Below, one piece after another: positions 1 to 7,637 of a stretch of 64,000 nucleotides of DNA; position 1 is the first letter of the stretch; every line of letters begins with the position of its first letter. Under the pieces are notes generated by a model. The model saw nothing but the letters and a program-made list of their open reading frames with translations. It did not search any database and was not told where the DNA came from. Location: the NCBI RefSeq assembly GCF_001750685.1, contig NZ_CP017269.1, positions 992,001 through 1,056,000 of the forward strand. The letters run 5' to 3'. Both the position numbers and the translations under genes were made by a program. Source of the stretch: Geosporobacter ferrireducens. Lineage in GTDB: Bacteria > Bacillota > Clostridia > Peptostreptococcales > Thermotaleaceae.

Positions 1-64
1 TTTTATCATACTAAAAGTCGAAATATAGTAAATTTGATATGGTTCCGCATACACTCTATTACCA

Positions 65-147
65 CGACAAGGGGACAGTTCTCGATTGTCGCAAAATACT
101 CCTAAATAAAGAAAAGTACGGCAATTAAGAACTGTACCCCTGTCGCA
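65..147. repeat. Palindromic intergenic repeat, family A, copy 1
   Basis: Imperfect inverted repeat. A left arm beginning GACAAGGGGACAGTTCTCG pairs with a right arm AAGAACTGTACCCCTGTCG around an A-rich centre (AAATAAAGAAAA). A second near-complete copy is at 7296-7374 and a right-arm fragment at 3578-3600. Repeats of this look are common between genes in clostridial genomes (recollection, not searched). The rest of 1-355 shows only A+T-rich sequence that should hold the promoter of the following transporter gene. Confidence 0.8.
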
Positions 148-355
148 CTTGTTTTTTTGAAATTTTATAACTGTTCTAAAATATGAGTGTATATGATACT
201 GACTTAGATCGCTGTTATCCTTTGAGCAGTCATTTTCATTTTGTCGATTGAAATTGCTTATCACCATTAAATGATATTTGTTTTCATCACATCTTTTTGT
301 AATTGCAATTTTATGATAAACTCTTTATGAAAAATATCTATCCCAGGAGGCCGTC

Positions 356-1327
356 ATGAACTTTACTGAAAAATATCAATCGCTTATTGTATTAACTTCT
401 GTATTTATTGGTGTAACATTAGGACAAATATCTTTCTTTCAGCTTTATGCTGAACACCTTATTATCCCTTTTCTCATGATTATGTTAACGGGAGTTTTTA
501 TACAAATCCCTCTATCAGATATAAAAAATTCTTTTACTAAAATCCATTTTACCGTTGCCAGTCTCTGTATAAATTTTATATGGACTCCATTATTTGCATG
601 GGCTTTAGGCTATGTTTTCCTACGTGAAACGCCTCCGCTCTGGATTGGTTTTATGATGCTAATGGTTACTCCATGTACCGATTGGTATCTTGTTTTTACG
701 GGTATTTCAAAAGGAAATGTCGCTTTAGGTACGTCTATCCTGCCCCTTAATTTTATTTTGCAGTTAACATTATTGCCCTTATATTTACTTATATTGGGCG
801 GCTCTGTCATAACCATCGATCCTATAAGCCTGTTTTATGGGGTATTCCTGGTTTTAATTATTCCAATTATTTCATCTAATCTTCTCCGAAGACTGGCCTT
901 AAGATTTAAAAATGATGCATGGCTAAAGGAGAAAATATTATCTAAAATCGGTCTGAATCAGATGATATTCTTAAATCTTGCTATTATAGCAATGTTTGCA
1001 TCTCAAAGCACTATACTTTTAGATCACCCTAAAATTATGCTGATATTGCTGGTTCCTGTGCTCATATTCTTTGCGGCGAACTTTGTTATAGGGCAGCTGG
1101 TTAGCCGCTATTTAAAATTTAAATATGAGGATGCGGCAGCTTTTAATCTTACTACGCTTGCCCGAAACTCTCCTATTGCTTTAGCGATTGCAGTGGCATC
1201 ATTTCCTGATCAACCCATGATTGCCTTAGCTTTAATCATTGGTCCACTTATTGAATTGCCTGTTTTGACTGCTGTATCACAAGTATTGTTAAGAATGAGA
1301 GGTAGATATATTAGAGCTTATTCCTAA
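356..1327 (+). CDS. ACR3 / bile acid:sodium symporter superfamily permease
   Basis: A 323-residue polytopic membrane protein with about nine to ten hydrophobic segments spread over its whole length. The central stretch VTPCTDWYLVF followed by KGNVALGTSILPLN (about residues 104-130) is typical of the arsenic-resistance/bile-acid symporter superfamily, and its cysteine corresponds to the conserved membrane cysteine of ACR3-type permeases. The ATG is well supported by an AGGAGG-type ribosome site (CAGGAGGCCGTC) just upstream. The gene stands alone; no arsR, arsC or arsA is next to it, so arsenite efflux is only one option and an organic anion could equally be the substrate. Family assignment is fairly secure, substrate is not. 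Confidence 0.75.
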   Translation: MNFTEKYQSLIVLTSVFIGVTLGQISFFQLYAEHLIIPFLMIMLTGVFIQIPLSDIKNSFTKIHFTVASLCINFIWTPLFAWALGYVFLRETPPLWIGFMMLMVTPCTDWYLVFTGISKGNVALGTSILPLNFILQLTLLPLYLLILGGSVITIDPISLFYGVFLVLIIPIISSNLLRRLALRFKNDAWLKEKILSKIGLNQMIFLNLAIIAMFASQSTILLDHPKIMLILLVPVLIFFAANFVIGQLVSRYLKFKYEDAAAFNLTTLARNSPIALAIAVASFPDQPMIALALIIGPLIELPVLTAVSQVLLRMRGRYIRAYS

Positions 1328-1366
1328 AACACTTACAAAAAGGAGATGCCGAAACATCCCCTTATT

Positions 1367-2329
1367 TTATTTAATCCCCTGTGTGAATTCCATCTCTTCC
1401 GGATTTCTCAATTTTTGATGTCTGTAAATAGGAATCTGATACTTTTCGCTTAGCTTGCGTACCAAATCTTTATAGCAGCCTTTTAATTTATCATGGAATA
1501 CAATTGCTTCTATGCCACCATCAATAGAGTCAATGCAGGCACATGCCCGTTCAAAACCAGTTTCATTTTCATATGCACCTGATACCAGCCATTGGTTTGC
1601 CATGATATGAGATACTCCGAAAGCCTCATTGCCCCATTCTGTAAAAACTGCCTCTGCAAAATTCGGATCAAAATGAACCCCTCCGATACAAAGCAAATTA
1701 TGTACTCTTTTTTCATCATCTACAAATATTTGTGTCAGAGAATGTGCCAGAGCCTTACACGCTGTAATATTATTCCAACTGCTTTCATCGCTTCCAATTT
1801 CAATATCCATCATCGCCACCGGATATTTCGTCAATAGATGGGGGGCACCCTGCTCCTCATGTACACCTGACCAGTGCGTTGCTTCTGTAACAACCTGATA
1901 ATCATCCAAACCCAGCTCTTTTTTGTTCCGATTCATTGCCAGCATTAGATTACGCATATATCTTGGTTTCACAGCTCCAAATACACCTGAATTTACATCT
2001 CCCAAAGAGTGAACGGTTAATACATTGGAGGGTGCATTCGAACCTTCATGCCAAGTAACCATGCCAGAGATATCAAAATCACTAAAGTACCGATTCATTT
2101 CCGGCAGAAAATGCGGATAATCCAAGCATACAGCTGTACTCATGGGAACAAAGTAAAATTCATTATTATTTTGATCTATGTATTTCATGACCTCTTTTCC
2201 TGCAAAGGTAATTCCAGCCTGCTCCTTCAGATAACCTTCTTGCTCTAGAATATTCCACACATGCATACTGACATGTCCCCAAGAATCATTATTGCAAATA
2301 TAATATACTGCTTTTTTGTTTTTTAACAT
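1367..2329 (-). CDS. D-aminoacyl-tRNA deacylase, DTD2/GEK1 (DUF516) family
   Basis: The 320-residue protein matches the DTD2 family, which hydrolyses D-amino acids from mischarged tRNA. It has HEGSN...NVLTVHSLGD (near residues 97-112), TEATHW followed by MMDIEIGSDESSW (about 155-185) and CIGGVHFDPNF (about 210-220), equivalent to the TVHPIGN, EATHH, EIGSTEEYW and GIGGGHYAP blocks that I recall from plant GEKO1. I chose the ATG at 2329 because GGAGAGG precedes it closely; the open frame extends 31 codons further upstream but crosses the promoter at 2394-2422. This class is best known from archaea and plants, while most bacteria use the unrelated DTD1. Transcription is from a consensus promoter flanked by an inverted repeat, so the gene is probably repressed or induced, perhaps by the adjacent MarR fusion. 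Confidence 0.8.
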   Translation of the reverse strand: MLKNKKAVYYICNNDSWGHVSMHVWNILEQEGYLKEQAGITFAGKEVMKYIDQNNNEFYFVPMSTAVCLDYPHFLPEMNRYFSDFDISGMVTWHEGSNAPSNVLTVHSLGDVNSGVFGAVKPRYMRNLMLAMNRNKKELGLDDYQVVTEATHWSGVHEEQGAPHLLTKYPVAMMDIEIGSDESSWNNITACKALAHSLTQIFVDDEKRVHNLLCIGGVHFDPNFAEAVFTEWGNEAFGVSHIMANQWLVSGAYENETGFERACACIDSIDGGIEAIVFHDKLKGCYKDLVRKLSEKYQIPIYRHQKLRNPEEMEFTQGIK

Positions 2330-2368
2330 ATTATACCTCTCCTTTTCTACGGTTCTTGTATCTAGCAT

Positions 2369-2428
2369 AATTAGTTGACTGAGTCTACAATTTATTATAG
2401 TTAATTTCCAGGACTCAGTCAACTAATT
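2369..2428 (-). promoter_or_regulatory. Consensus promoter flanked by a perfect 17-bp inverted repeat
   Basis: On the minus strand TTGACT (2422-2417), a 17-base spacer and TATAAT (2399-2394) form a near-consensus sigma-A promoter for the deacylase gene. Perfect 17-base arms AATTAGTTGACTGAGTC (2369-2385) and GACTCAGTCAACTAATT (2412-2428) lie one over the -35 box and one just after the -10 box. Two operator-like arms bracketing a promoter suggest repression by a dimeric regulator. The neighbouring MarR-GNAT protein is the obvious candidate, by proximity only. Confidence 0.75.
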
Positions 2429-2443
2429 TTCGTTATCTATACA

Positions 2444-2481
2444 ATAAAAAAACACAAGAAGATTTATCAAGTTCTTGTGTT
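2444..2481 (-). terminator. Rho-independent terminator of the MarR-GNAT gene
   Basis: Stem ACACAAGAA/TTCTTGTGT with a ten-to-eleven-base loop. On the minus strand it is followed by a run of seven T. It sits 36 bases beyond the MarR-GNAT stop codon and separates that gene from the deacylase promoter. Confidence 0.8.
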
Positions 2482-2516
2482 TAAACATAAATATGCTATT
2501 TTTTATTATTGGCTTA

Positions 2517-3434
2517 TCACAACTCTAAATCCCAGCGTTCTTCCACCACGCTCTCTCCCCATTCTGACTTGTCATAGCTGTCAGTTTTCCTGAATCCGCG
2601 ACGTTCATAAATGTGCCTTGCGATCACCTGTGCACTGATTGTTAATAGAAAGACATGTTTGTATTTCTTTTCTCTGCAGAAGTCAAGGGCCATATCCATG
2701 AGTTTGTTACCATATCCTCTACCGCGCATCTCCGGTTCCAGCATAAAGAAACGTATTTGGGCAATCTTATCTTCTGCCTTCACTACAGCAATACTCCCGG
2801 CAGGATTTCCATTACATTCGAGAATATTCAAACAATCCGTTTTCGGGTTAAAATTATTTGCAAATTGGTAAACAATCCGGTCAACGTAATTAAAAAATAC
2901 ATTTGATAGATGCCGTTCGGCATAGTACAACGTCTTATGCCGTGAAATAACATATTCTATGTCGCTTGGGGTAAATGGCCGGATACTGATAACATCTGTA
3001 ACATCTGATAATTTATTCTTAATCATAATCATTGCATCAAAAATAAGTTTTTGATCCTCTTCATTCATTTTGTGAAACAGATGAGTGATTTGCTCACTCT
3101 GCATGTCGTTTAGCCGGTTAAAGTCATGTCTGCCTTTTTCAGTAAGTCTGATATAGTTGATCCTGCTGTCTGTAGGTGATTGGGTTTTATCTATAATGCC
3201 TTTTTTTTCAAACCTCGCAATCATACGGCTCATATAGCTCCTATCGATATCAAGTTGATTTACTAATATGTTAGCAGTACATCTGTCTGTTTTTCCAATC
3301 TCAAAGAGCACTCTAGTTTCTGTTAAGGAATATCCTTCAGCCATAATCTGCTTGTTCAGGAGATTTAAAATATTTGAATAGAATCTATTAAATCCCATAA
3401 TCTCAGCAATCATATCTGCAGAAATCATAATCAC
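2517..3434 (-). CDS. MarR-family regulator fused to GNAT acetyltransferase
   Basis: A 305-residue two-domain protein. Residues about 10-145 form a MarR winged helix (LTETRVLFEIG, then LVNQLDIDRSYMSRMIARFEKKG and a wing at SPTDSRINYIRLTEKG). Residues about 150-305 form a GNAT domain with the acetyl-CoA loop RGRGYGNKL and the C-terminal HIYERRGFRKT. Such fusions are known in bacteria and are thought to couple small-molecule acetylation to transcription control. The start has a CACACCTCC-type site (GGAGGTGTG on the coding strand); a second ATG two codons in is equally possible. Upstream, TTAGTA and TACTAA half-sites (about 3451-3473) could be an autoregulatory operator. It lies immediately upstream of, and co-oriented with, the operator-flanked deacylase gene. 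Confidence 0.85.
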   Translation of the reverse strand: MIMISADMIAEIMGFNRFYSNILNLLNKQIMAEGYSLTETRVLFEIGKTDRCTANILVNQLDIDRSYMSRMIARFEKKGIIDKTQSPTDSRINYIRLTEKGRHDFNRLNDMQSEQITHLFHKMNEEDQKLIFDAMIMIKNKLSDVTDVISIRPFTPSDIEYVISRHKTLYYAERHLSNVFFNYVDRIVYQFANNFNPKTDCLNILECNGNPAGSIAVVKAEDKIAQIRFFMLEPEMRGRGYGNKLMDMALDFCREKKYKHVFLLTISAQVIARHIYERRGFRKTDSYDKSEWGESVVEERWDLEL

Positions 3435-3577
3435 ACCTCCAACGAAGCAATTAGTAGATTCATACTTTACTAACCGGCAGTACTGAAAGACTTAATCTTT
3501 AGATAAAATCAACATTATCCCATTTTGTATTTTAACACGTTTCCATAAGAAAGTCATTCTGAATATATGATTAAGAG

Positions 3578-3600
3578 CAGTGCCCCCTGTCGCACTGCGT
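3578..3600. repeat. Family A repeat, right-arm fragment
   Basis: AGCAGTGCCCCCTGTCGCAC resembles the right end of the repeat at 65-147 (AACTGTACCCCTGTCGCAC). No left arm is visible upstream, so this is a truncated copy. Confidence 0.5.
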
Positions 3601-3602
3601 CT

Positions 3603-3990
3603 CTAATGTAACTCAACAACAATATCCTCTAAGATAACCTCTCTATCTTCCATTGTTTGTATTGGTTCTAATTTTGTCTCATTCCCCTTCTCATCAAAGG
3701 AAACCTCACCTCGATTGGTAGAAAAATATATTTTTGGTGTAACAATTAATTTTGTTGCTTTTTCATCTAACTTCCCAAAGGTCATACTCCAATTTATAAT
3801 CCCTGGGATATGTCCATGCCCCCATTGCCTTGTCCTTCGTAAACATTACCTAAATCATCCTTCACTACTAATTCGGTGGTCACGAGGTTCAAATCATTTA
3901 GTAGGTACCCTTTAGGCGTTTGTTGCGTATACTGCAAAATAAATGACATTGGTGTTTTGTTTATCTTATCAACGGTTACGGTGAAGTCCT
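3603..3990 (-). pseudogene. Remnant of an exported DUF4179/DUF5643-like protein
   Basis: The last 60 codons (3603-3785) read VTPKIYFSTNRGEVSFDEKG and end in IVVELH, like the C-terminal beta domain of DUF4179/DUF5643 clostridial membrane-linked proteins. Immediately upstream, but in another frame, the sequence continues DFTVTVDKINKTPMSFILQY and LVTTELVVKDDLGNVYEGQG before a stop; shifting frame near 3800 joins the two into one sensible protein. A further in-frame stop lies just upstream near 4000, and no N-terminal half or signal/TM region is found. I read this as the decayed 3' end of one gene with at least one frameshift and loss of the 5' part. The family name is a judgement from sequence feel; the frameshift is directly visible. 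Confidence 0.65.
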
Positions 3991-4070
3991 CCTGTATAAT
4001 TTGCTATACTAAAAGGTCCCAAACCTACCTCGTCTTCCTGGGATTGCTTAAAAAATATTAATATGAACGC

Positions 4071-4961
4071 TTAGAAAAAAGATAACTGCTTACTTGAGGA
4101 CTTACTCATTTTTTCTTTCATAGGCTTACTATAACTACTGGAAAGTCCATATTTATCCTTTAATTCATTTATCATTATATATAGTTTATCCTTATATTCT
4201 TTACCGGCTCCGCCTTTTTTGTACAAGGTTTGTAGCGGCTCATATAAATTGGGGAATTCCTGTTTTACAAAGTCAAAAAACACTTCCCTGGTTTTTCCTC
4301 TTAAATAAAGGACTCCAGGCAAAACATAATCAACATTGCAATCAGAAGTATGAGAATATAAGCAATCTATATTTTCAAATCCATCTGTAAGAAATGGAAT
4401 AATGGGCATAAAATGAAGTCCTGTAGATGCATTTGTTTTTGAAAACGCTTTAAGGATTTCAAATCTTTTAAGTGAAGGAGCACCATTAGGTTCAATCTTT
4501 CTGCGAATATTTTCATCCATACAGGTGATCGTCGCTGCAATATTAACATATGTAATATTCGCTAGTTCTGCAATTAAATCATAATCCCTTAAAACTAAAT
4601 CTGATTTTGTAGAGATTATGCAGGGGGTTTTATATTTTATCATAAGCCTCAAAATCTCTGGCATCAATTTGTATTGCTTTTCTATTGGCTGATAGCTGTC
4701 GGTTACACCGCCGATATTAACTACCTCTCTTTTCCAGGAAGAACTCCTTAATTGTTTTTCTAATGCCTCTACAATATTCGTTTTTACATATATATCTTCA
4801 AAATATTGTTCAGAATCTAAATATTTGTGTGAGTACATAGCATAGCAATATTTGCATCCATGCTCACATCCACGATATATATTCAAGTCCCATGCAAATG
4901 GAATCTTTCTTTTTAGCTTATTGCAAGCTACAGAACAACTGATTTCTTTGTAATTCGCCAT
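4071..4961 (-). CDS. Radical SAM protein, SplB/COG1533-like
   Basis: A 296-residue radical S-adenosylmethionine enzyme. The [4Fe-4S] motif CEHGCKYCYA (about residues 32-41) follows the N-terminal NIYRGC typical of the COG1533 group, which contains spore photoproduct lyase and many uncharacterised relatives. GGVTDSYQPIE (about 84-94) is the usual SAM-glycine region of this subgroup. Substrate unknown. The last residues are KQLSFF, resembling the bacterial sliding-clamp binding pentapeptide QL(S/D)LF, which would fit a DNA-repair role but is only suggestive. The gene stands alone; start ATG at 4961 is preceded by GGGGTAGGA. Between it and the remnant at 3603-3990 nothing else is coded. Confidence 0.8.
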   Translation of the reverse strand: MANYKEISCSVACNKLKRKIPFAWDLNIYRGCEHGCKYCYAMYSHKYLDSEQYFEDIYVKTNIVEALEKQLRSSSWKREVVNIGGVTDSYQPIEKQYKLMPEILRLMIKYKTPCIISTKSDLVLRDYDLIAELANITYVNIAATITCMDENIRRKIEPNGAPSLKRFEILKAFSKTNASTGLHFMPIIPFLTDGFENIDCLYSHTSDCNVDYVLPGVLYLRGKTREVFFDFVKQEFPNLYEPLQTLYKKGGAGKEYKDKLYIMINELKDKYGLSSSYSKPMKEKMSKSSSKQLSFF

Positions 4962-5367
4962 TTATCCTACCCCACTATCTCATAAAGCATTTAAAAAGCT
5001 TTACCCCTTCGCATTTAATTTATATGATATCTCTTTGTTCTTGCTATCGATACCACTTAACATCTCTGTTTAAGAGTAGCATAGTGATAAAAAGAAGACA
5101 AGCGAAACTTCCCCTCCTCTTTCACTATGGTATTTATGTTGCAATTACTAATTTTCCATATAACTGCTTGCATTTAAAACGGTTATTCATATTTTTACGT
5201 GATAGTAGAAAATAATTGTAGACATATAGAAAAACATGTAGAATAATGATAGATATTATTCCTTTTGCCTTAATTACTATTTTAGATAGTCTACAGAAAG
5301 TTAAATTTCGTTATTATAGGGTCCAAGCTCTTTAAAAATGTATATATACTATTTAAAGGAATTTGCC
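4962..5367. other. Intergenic, no recognisable element
   Basis: About 400 bases of A+T-rich sequence between divergent genes. It must carry the promoters of the radical SAM gene and of the diguanylate cyclase, but I see no convincing -35/-10 pair, riboswitch or repeat. Confidence 0.5.
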
Positions 5368-5391
5368 ATGAAAAGGAGCGGTAAAGCATAG
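5368..5391 (+). CDS. Seven-codon leader peptide overlapping the GGDEF start
   Basis: ATG AAA AGG AGC GGT AAA GCA TAG, preceded at proper distance by AAAGGA. Its stop codon overlaps the GTG start of the following cyclase gene by one base (TAGTG), and its own codons contain the AAAGGAGCGG that serves as the ribosome site of the cyclase. This arrangement permits translational coupling or attenuation. It may also be chance; there is no conservation evidence here. Confidence 0.3.
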   Translation: MKRSGKA

Positions 5392-7292
5392 TGCGTAAAA
5401 ATTTAATATTTAAAATATATTTAAGTCTTATCATCTTTACTCTATCCATTACAATTTTGTCAATTATTTTAATACAGCAAAAAATAATACCCTCATTTGA
5501 AAATTGGCAGTCCGGCACTTTGTTTCTTTTTATTTTTGCTATAGTGTCTTTTGCCTTTTTTCCAGCCATATATTTGATGCGTAAGGTGACAAAGCTTTAT
5601 AAAAAAATAAAAGAAATTCAAGGAGACTCCCTATGTATTAATAATGAAAAATCTCTTGGAGATCTAAAGTTGGTAAATATTATATCCATCTTTGATGAAA
5701 TAGATAAGATTGGCAGGAAAATGAGAATATTACAATTTGAAAATAGAATTTTATATGATACAGCACTGGCAATACATACCTCCGCCTCTCTTCAGGAGCT
5801 CTTAGATATAATATTGGCCAGGCTTACGACTCATACGAATGCTGATTTTGGACTAATATTTTTGCTAGATGGTGATGAACTTACATTAAAATCACATTCT
5901 AATATTTCAGAAAAAAATATTGAAAAGAAAAGCTTTAGAATCGGAGAAGGCCTAGTGGGCTGGACCGTTCATAAAGGTGAGGGAATGCTGACACAAAATG
6001 TCAAACGGGATTATCGATATATACGGTGTGTAGACAATACAAAGGCTCAAATCACAATCCCCATCAAAATGTATGAAAGAGTACTGGGTGTATTGGTTTT
6101 AGGAAGTGAAAAAATTTCATATTTTACAGATTCGGATTTTAAACTGATCAATACAATATCGGGTGAAATCGGACTAGCAATCAACAATGCCCGACTAACG
6201 GAAAAGCTAAAAAAAGAAAACCAAAACAATCAGGTTCTCTTTGAGCTGACGAAGAAAATAACCGCTTCCGTAGATTTAAATAAAGTAGCTGAGATAGGTG
6301 TAAAAACAATAGCAGAAGTTATAGGCGCACAGTCATGTGTTCTAGCCGTATCTGATGAAGAATCGAACAGCCTAAAGATTATTGCATCTTATGGAATTGT
6401 TGAAAAAAACCAACAGCTTTTAGAACTTAATGGAACTATAGAGGAAGCCTTTCATAAAAAATATCCTGTGGGGATAAAAATAAATGATGGGTATGCATAT
6501 TCAATTCCACTTTTATCTATGAAAAACTGTATAGGAATTTTACATGTTCATGCAGAGAATGTATTATCAAAGGACGAAATAGAACTTATTAATAGTGCGG
6601 TTACGCCTTTGTCTACTGCTTTGGAAAATGCCTTGTTATATAAAAATATAGAAAATTTGGCTTTAAGAGATGGCCTGACAAATATGTATAATTACCGTTA
6701 TTTTCAAGAAGTCCTTGATGAATATGTTAAACAGGCCGAACTATATAATGCACACCTCTCTCTGGTAATGCTCGATATTGACAATTTTAAACAGTATAAC
6801 GATACCTATGGACATCCTGTTGGAGATCTTCTGTTAAAGAAGATCACAGATGTTATGCAAAATAATCTGCGTCCAAATGATATAATAGCGAGATACGGCG
6901 GCGATGAATTTTCTATTATCTTGCCTAATACGGATATTAAAGAGGCAAGTACGATTATGGAAAGAATAAAAAATACGATTTCGGCTCATGAGTTTAAAAT
7001 AGAGGATGAAAAGGAAAAGACAGATGAAGAAGCCCTAGGAGAAAGCTCGTTTAAAGATGACAATATACTTCGTAAAAGCTTTAAAAGGTGGATTGCTGAT
7101 AAATGGGTATTAAATAAATTTAAGACTATGTCTAAGTCCTTTAACATAACCATTAGCGTAGGCATCTGTTCTCTGGCTGATGTTCATTATGATAAAGAGG
7201 CACTTATAAAAAATGCAGATAAAGCATCACTAGAATCAAAGCAGAAAGGAAAGAACCAAGTAAGCATTTGGAAGCCCTTAACAACTGAATAA
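5391..7292 (+). CDS. Membrane-anchored GAF-GGDEF diguanylate cyclase
   Basis: A 633-residue protein predicted to make cyclic di-GMP at the membrane. Two hydrophobic segments at about 7-29 and 42-61 form an N-terminal anchor with little between them. Two GAF-type sensory regions follow (about 115-265, with GEGLVGWTVHKGEG, and 290-415). The GGDEF domain is about 425-625, with an intact active site YGGDEF (503-507 for GGDEF) and an inhibitory RxxD site (RPND, 494-497), so product feedback is expected. A charged insertion of about 40 residues (540-580, EDEKEKTDEEALGESS) interrupts the usual GGDEF fold before the NITISVGICS strand; this is unusual. Start is GTG with AAAGGAGCGG upstream. No neighbour suggests the signal sensed. 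Confidence 0.85.
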   Translation: MRKNLIFKIYLSLIIFTLSITILSIILIQQKIIPSFENWQSGTLFLFIFAIVSFAFFPAIYLMRKVTKLYKKIKEIQGDSLCINNEKSLGDLKLVNIISIFDEIDKIGRKMRILQFENRILYDTALAIHTSASLQELLDIILARLTTHTNADFGLIFLLDGDELTLKSHSNISEKNIEKKSFRIGEGLVGWTVHKGEGMLTQNVKRDYRYIRCVDNTKAQITIPIKMYERVLGVLVLGSEKISYFTDSDFKLINTISGEIGLAINNARLTEKLKKENQNNQVLFELTKKITASVDLNKVAEIGVKTIAEVIGAQSCVLAVSDEESNSLKIIASYGIVEKNQQLLELNGTIEEAFHKKYPVGIKINDGYAYSIPLLSMKNCIGILHVHAENVLSKDEIELINSAVTPLSTALENALLYKNIENLALRDGLTNMYNYRYFQEVLDEYVKQAELYNAHLSLVMLDIDNFKQYNDTYGHPVGDLLLKKITDVMQNNLRPNDIIARYGGDEFSIILPNTDIKEASTIMERIKNTISAHEFKIEDEKEKTDEEALGESSFKDDNILRKSFKRWIADKWVLNKFKTMSKSFNITISVGICSLADVHYDKEALIKNADKASLESKQKGKNQVSIWKPLTTE

Positions 7293-7295
7293 AAC

Positions 7296-7374
7296 GCGAC
7301 AAAGGGATGGTTCTTGATTGTCGCAAAATATCCCTGAATAAAGAAAAATGCGACAATTGAGAACCGTCCCTTGT
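7296..7374. repeat. Palindromic intergenic repeat, family A, copy 2 (interrupted)
   Basis: Left arm GACAAAGGGATGGTTCTTGA and right arm AATTGAGAACCGTCCCTTGT pair around AATAAAGAAAAA. It agrees with copy 1 (65-147) through most of its length but stops at CCCTTGT, where copies 1 and 3 continue TGTCGCAC. The missing CGCAC is found at 9046-9050, on the far side of the IS110 element, so the element seems to have inserted into this repeat. Confidence 0.8.
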
Positions 7375-7637
7375 AATATGTAGTTAGAAGGATTATTCAT
7401 TTTAAGATTTTAAAAGTCCGAACAATCATCAAAAAGGGTATATGCATTTTGAAGGATATAAATGTAACCGTCCCAGGGAAGAATTTTCTATACCCGACAT
7501 TCAGACTATTATTCCATTTCAAAAGCATATACGTTTTGGCTGGTTGGGATCACTTATTCCCGTTTAACGCGCAAGGCTGTAATCTCTAGGGAATGGAATG
7601 GATAATCCTTCAAAACTATACTAAGGAGGAATTTCAT
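7375..7637 (+). ncRNA. Candidate bridge RNA region of the IS110 left end
   Basis: IS110-group recombinases are guided by a bridge RNA transcribed from the non-coding end upstream of the gene (established for IS621). This element has the expected long left end and only a short right end. The region contains a run of potential hairpins but I could not fold it or identify the target-binding and donor-binding loops by eye. The prediction rests on family and layout. Confidence 0.4.

Noticed and set aside
2048..2248. Plus-strand frame inside the deacylase gene
   Set aside because: Antisense shadow of a well-supported family member; no independent evidence.
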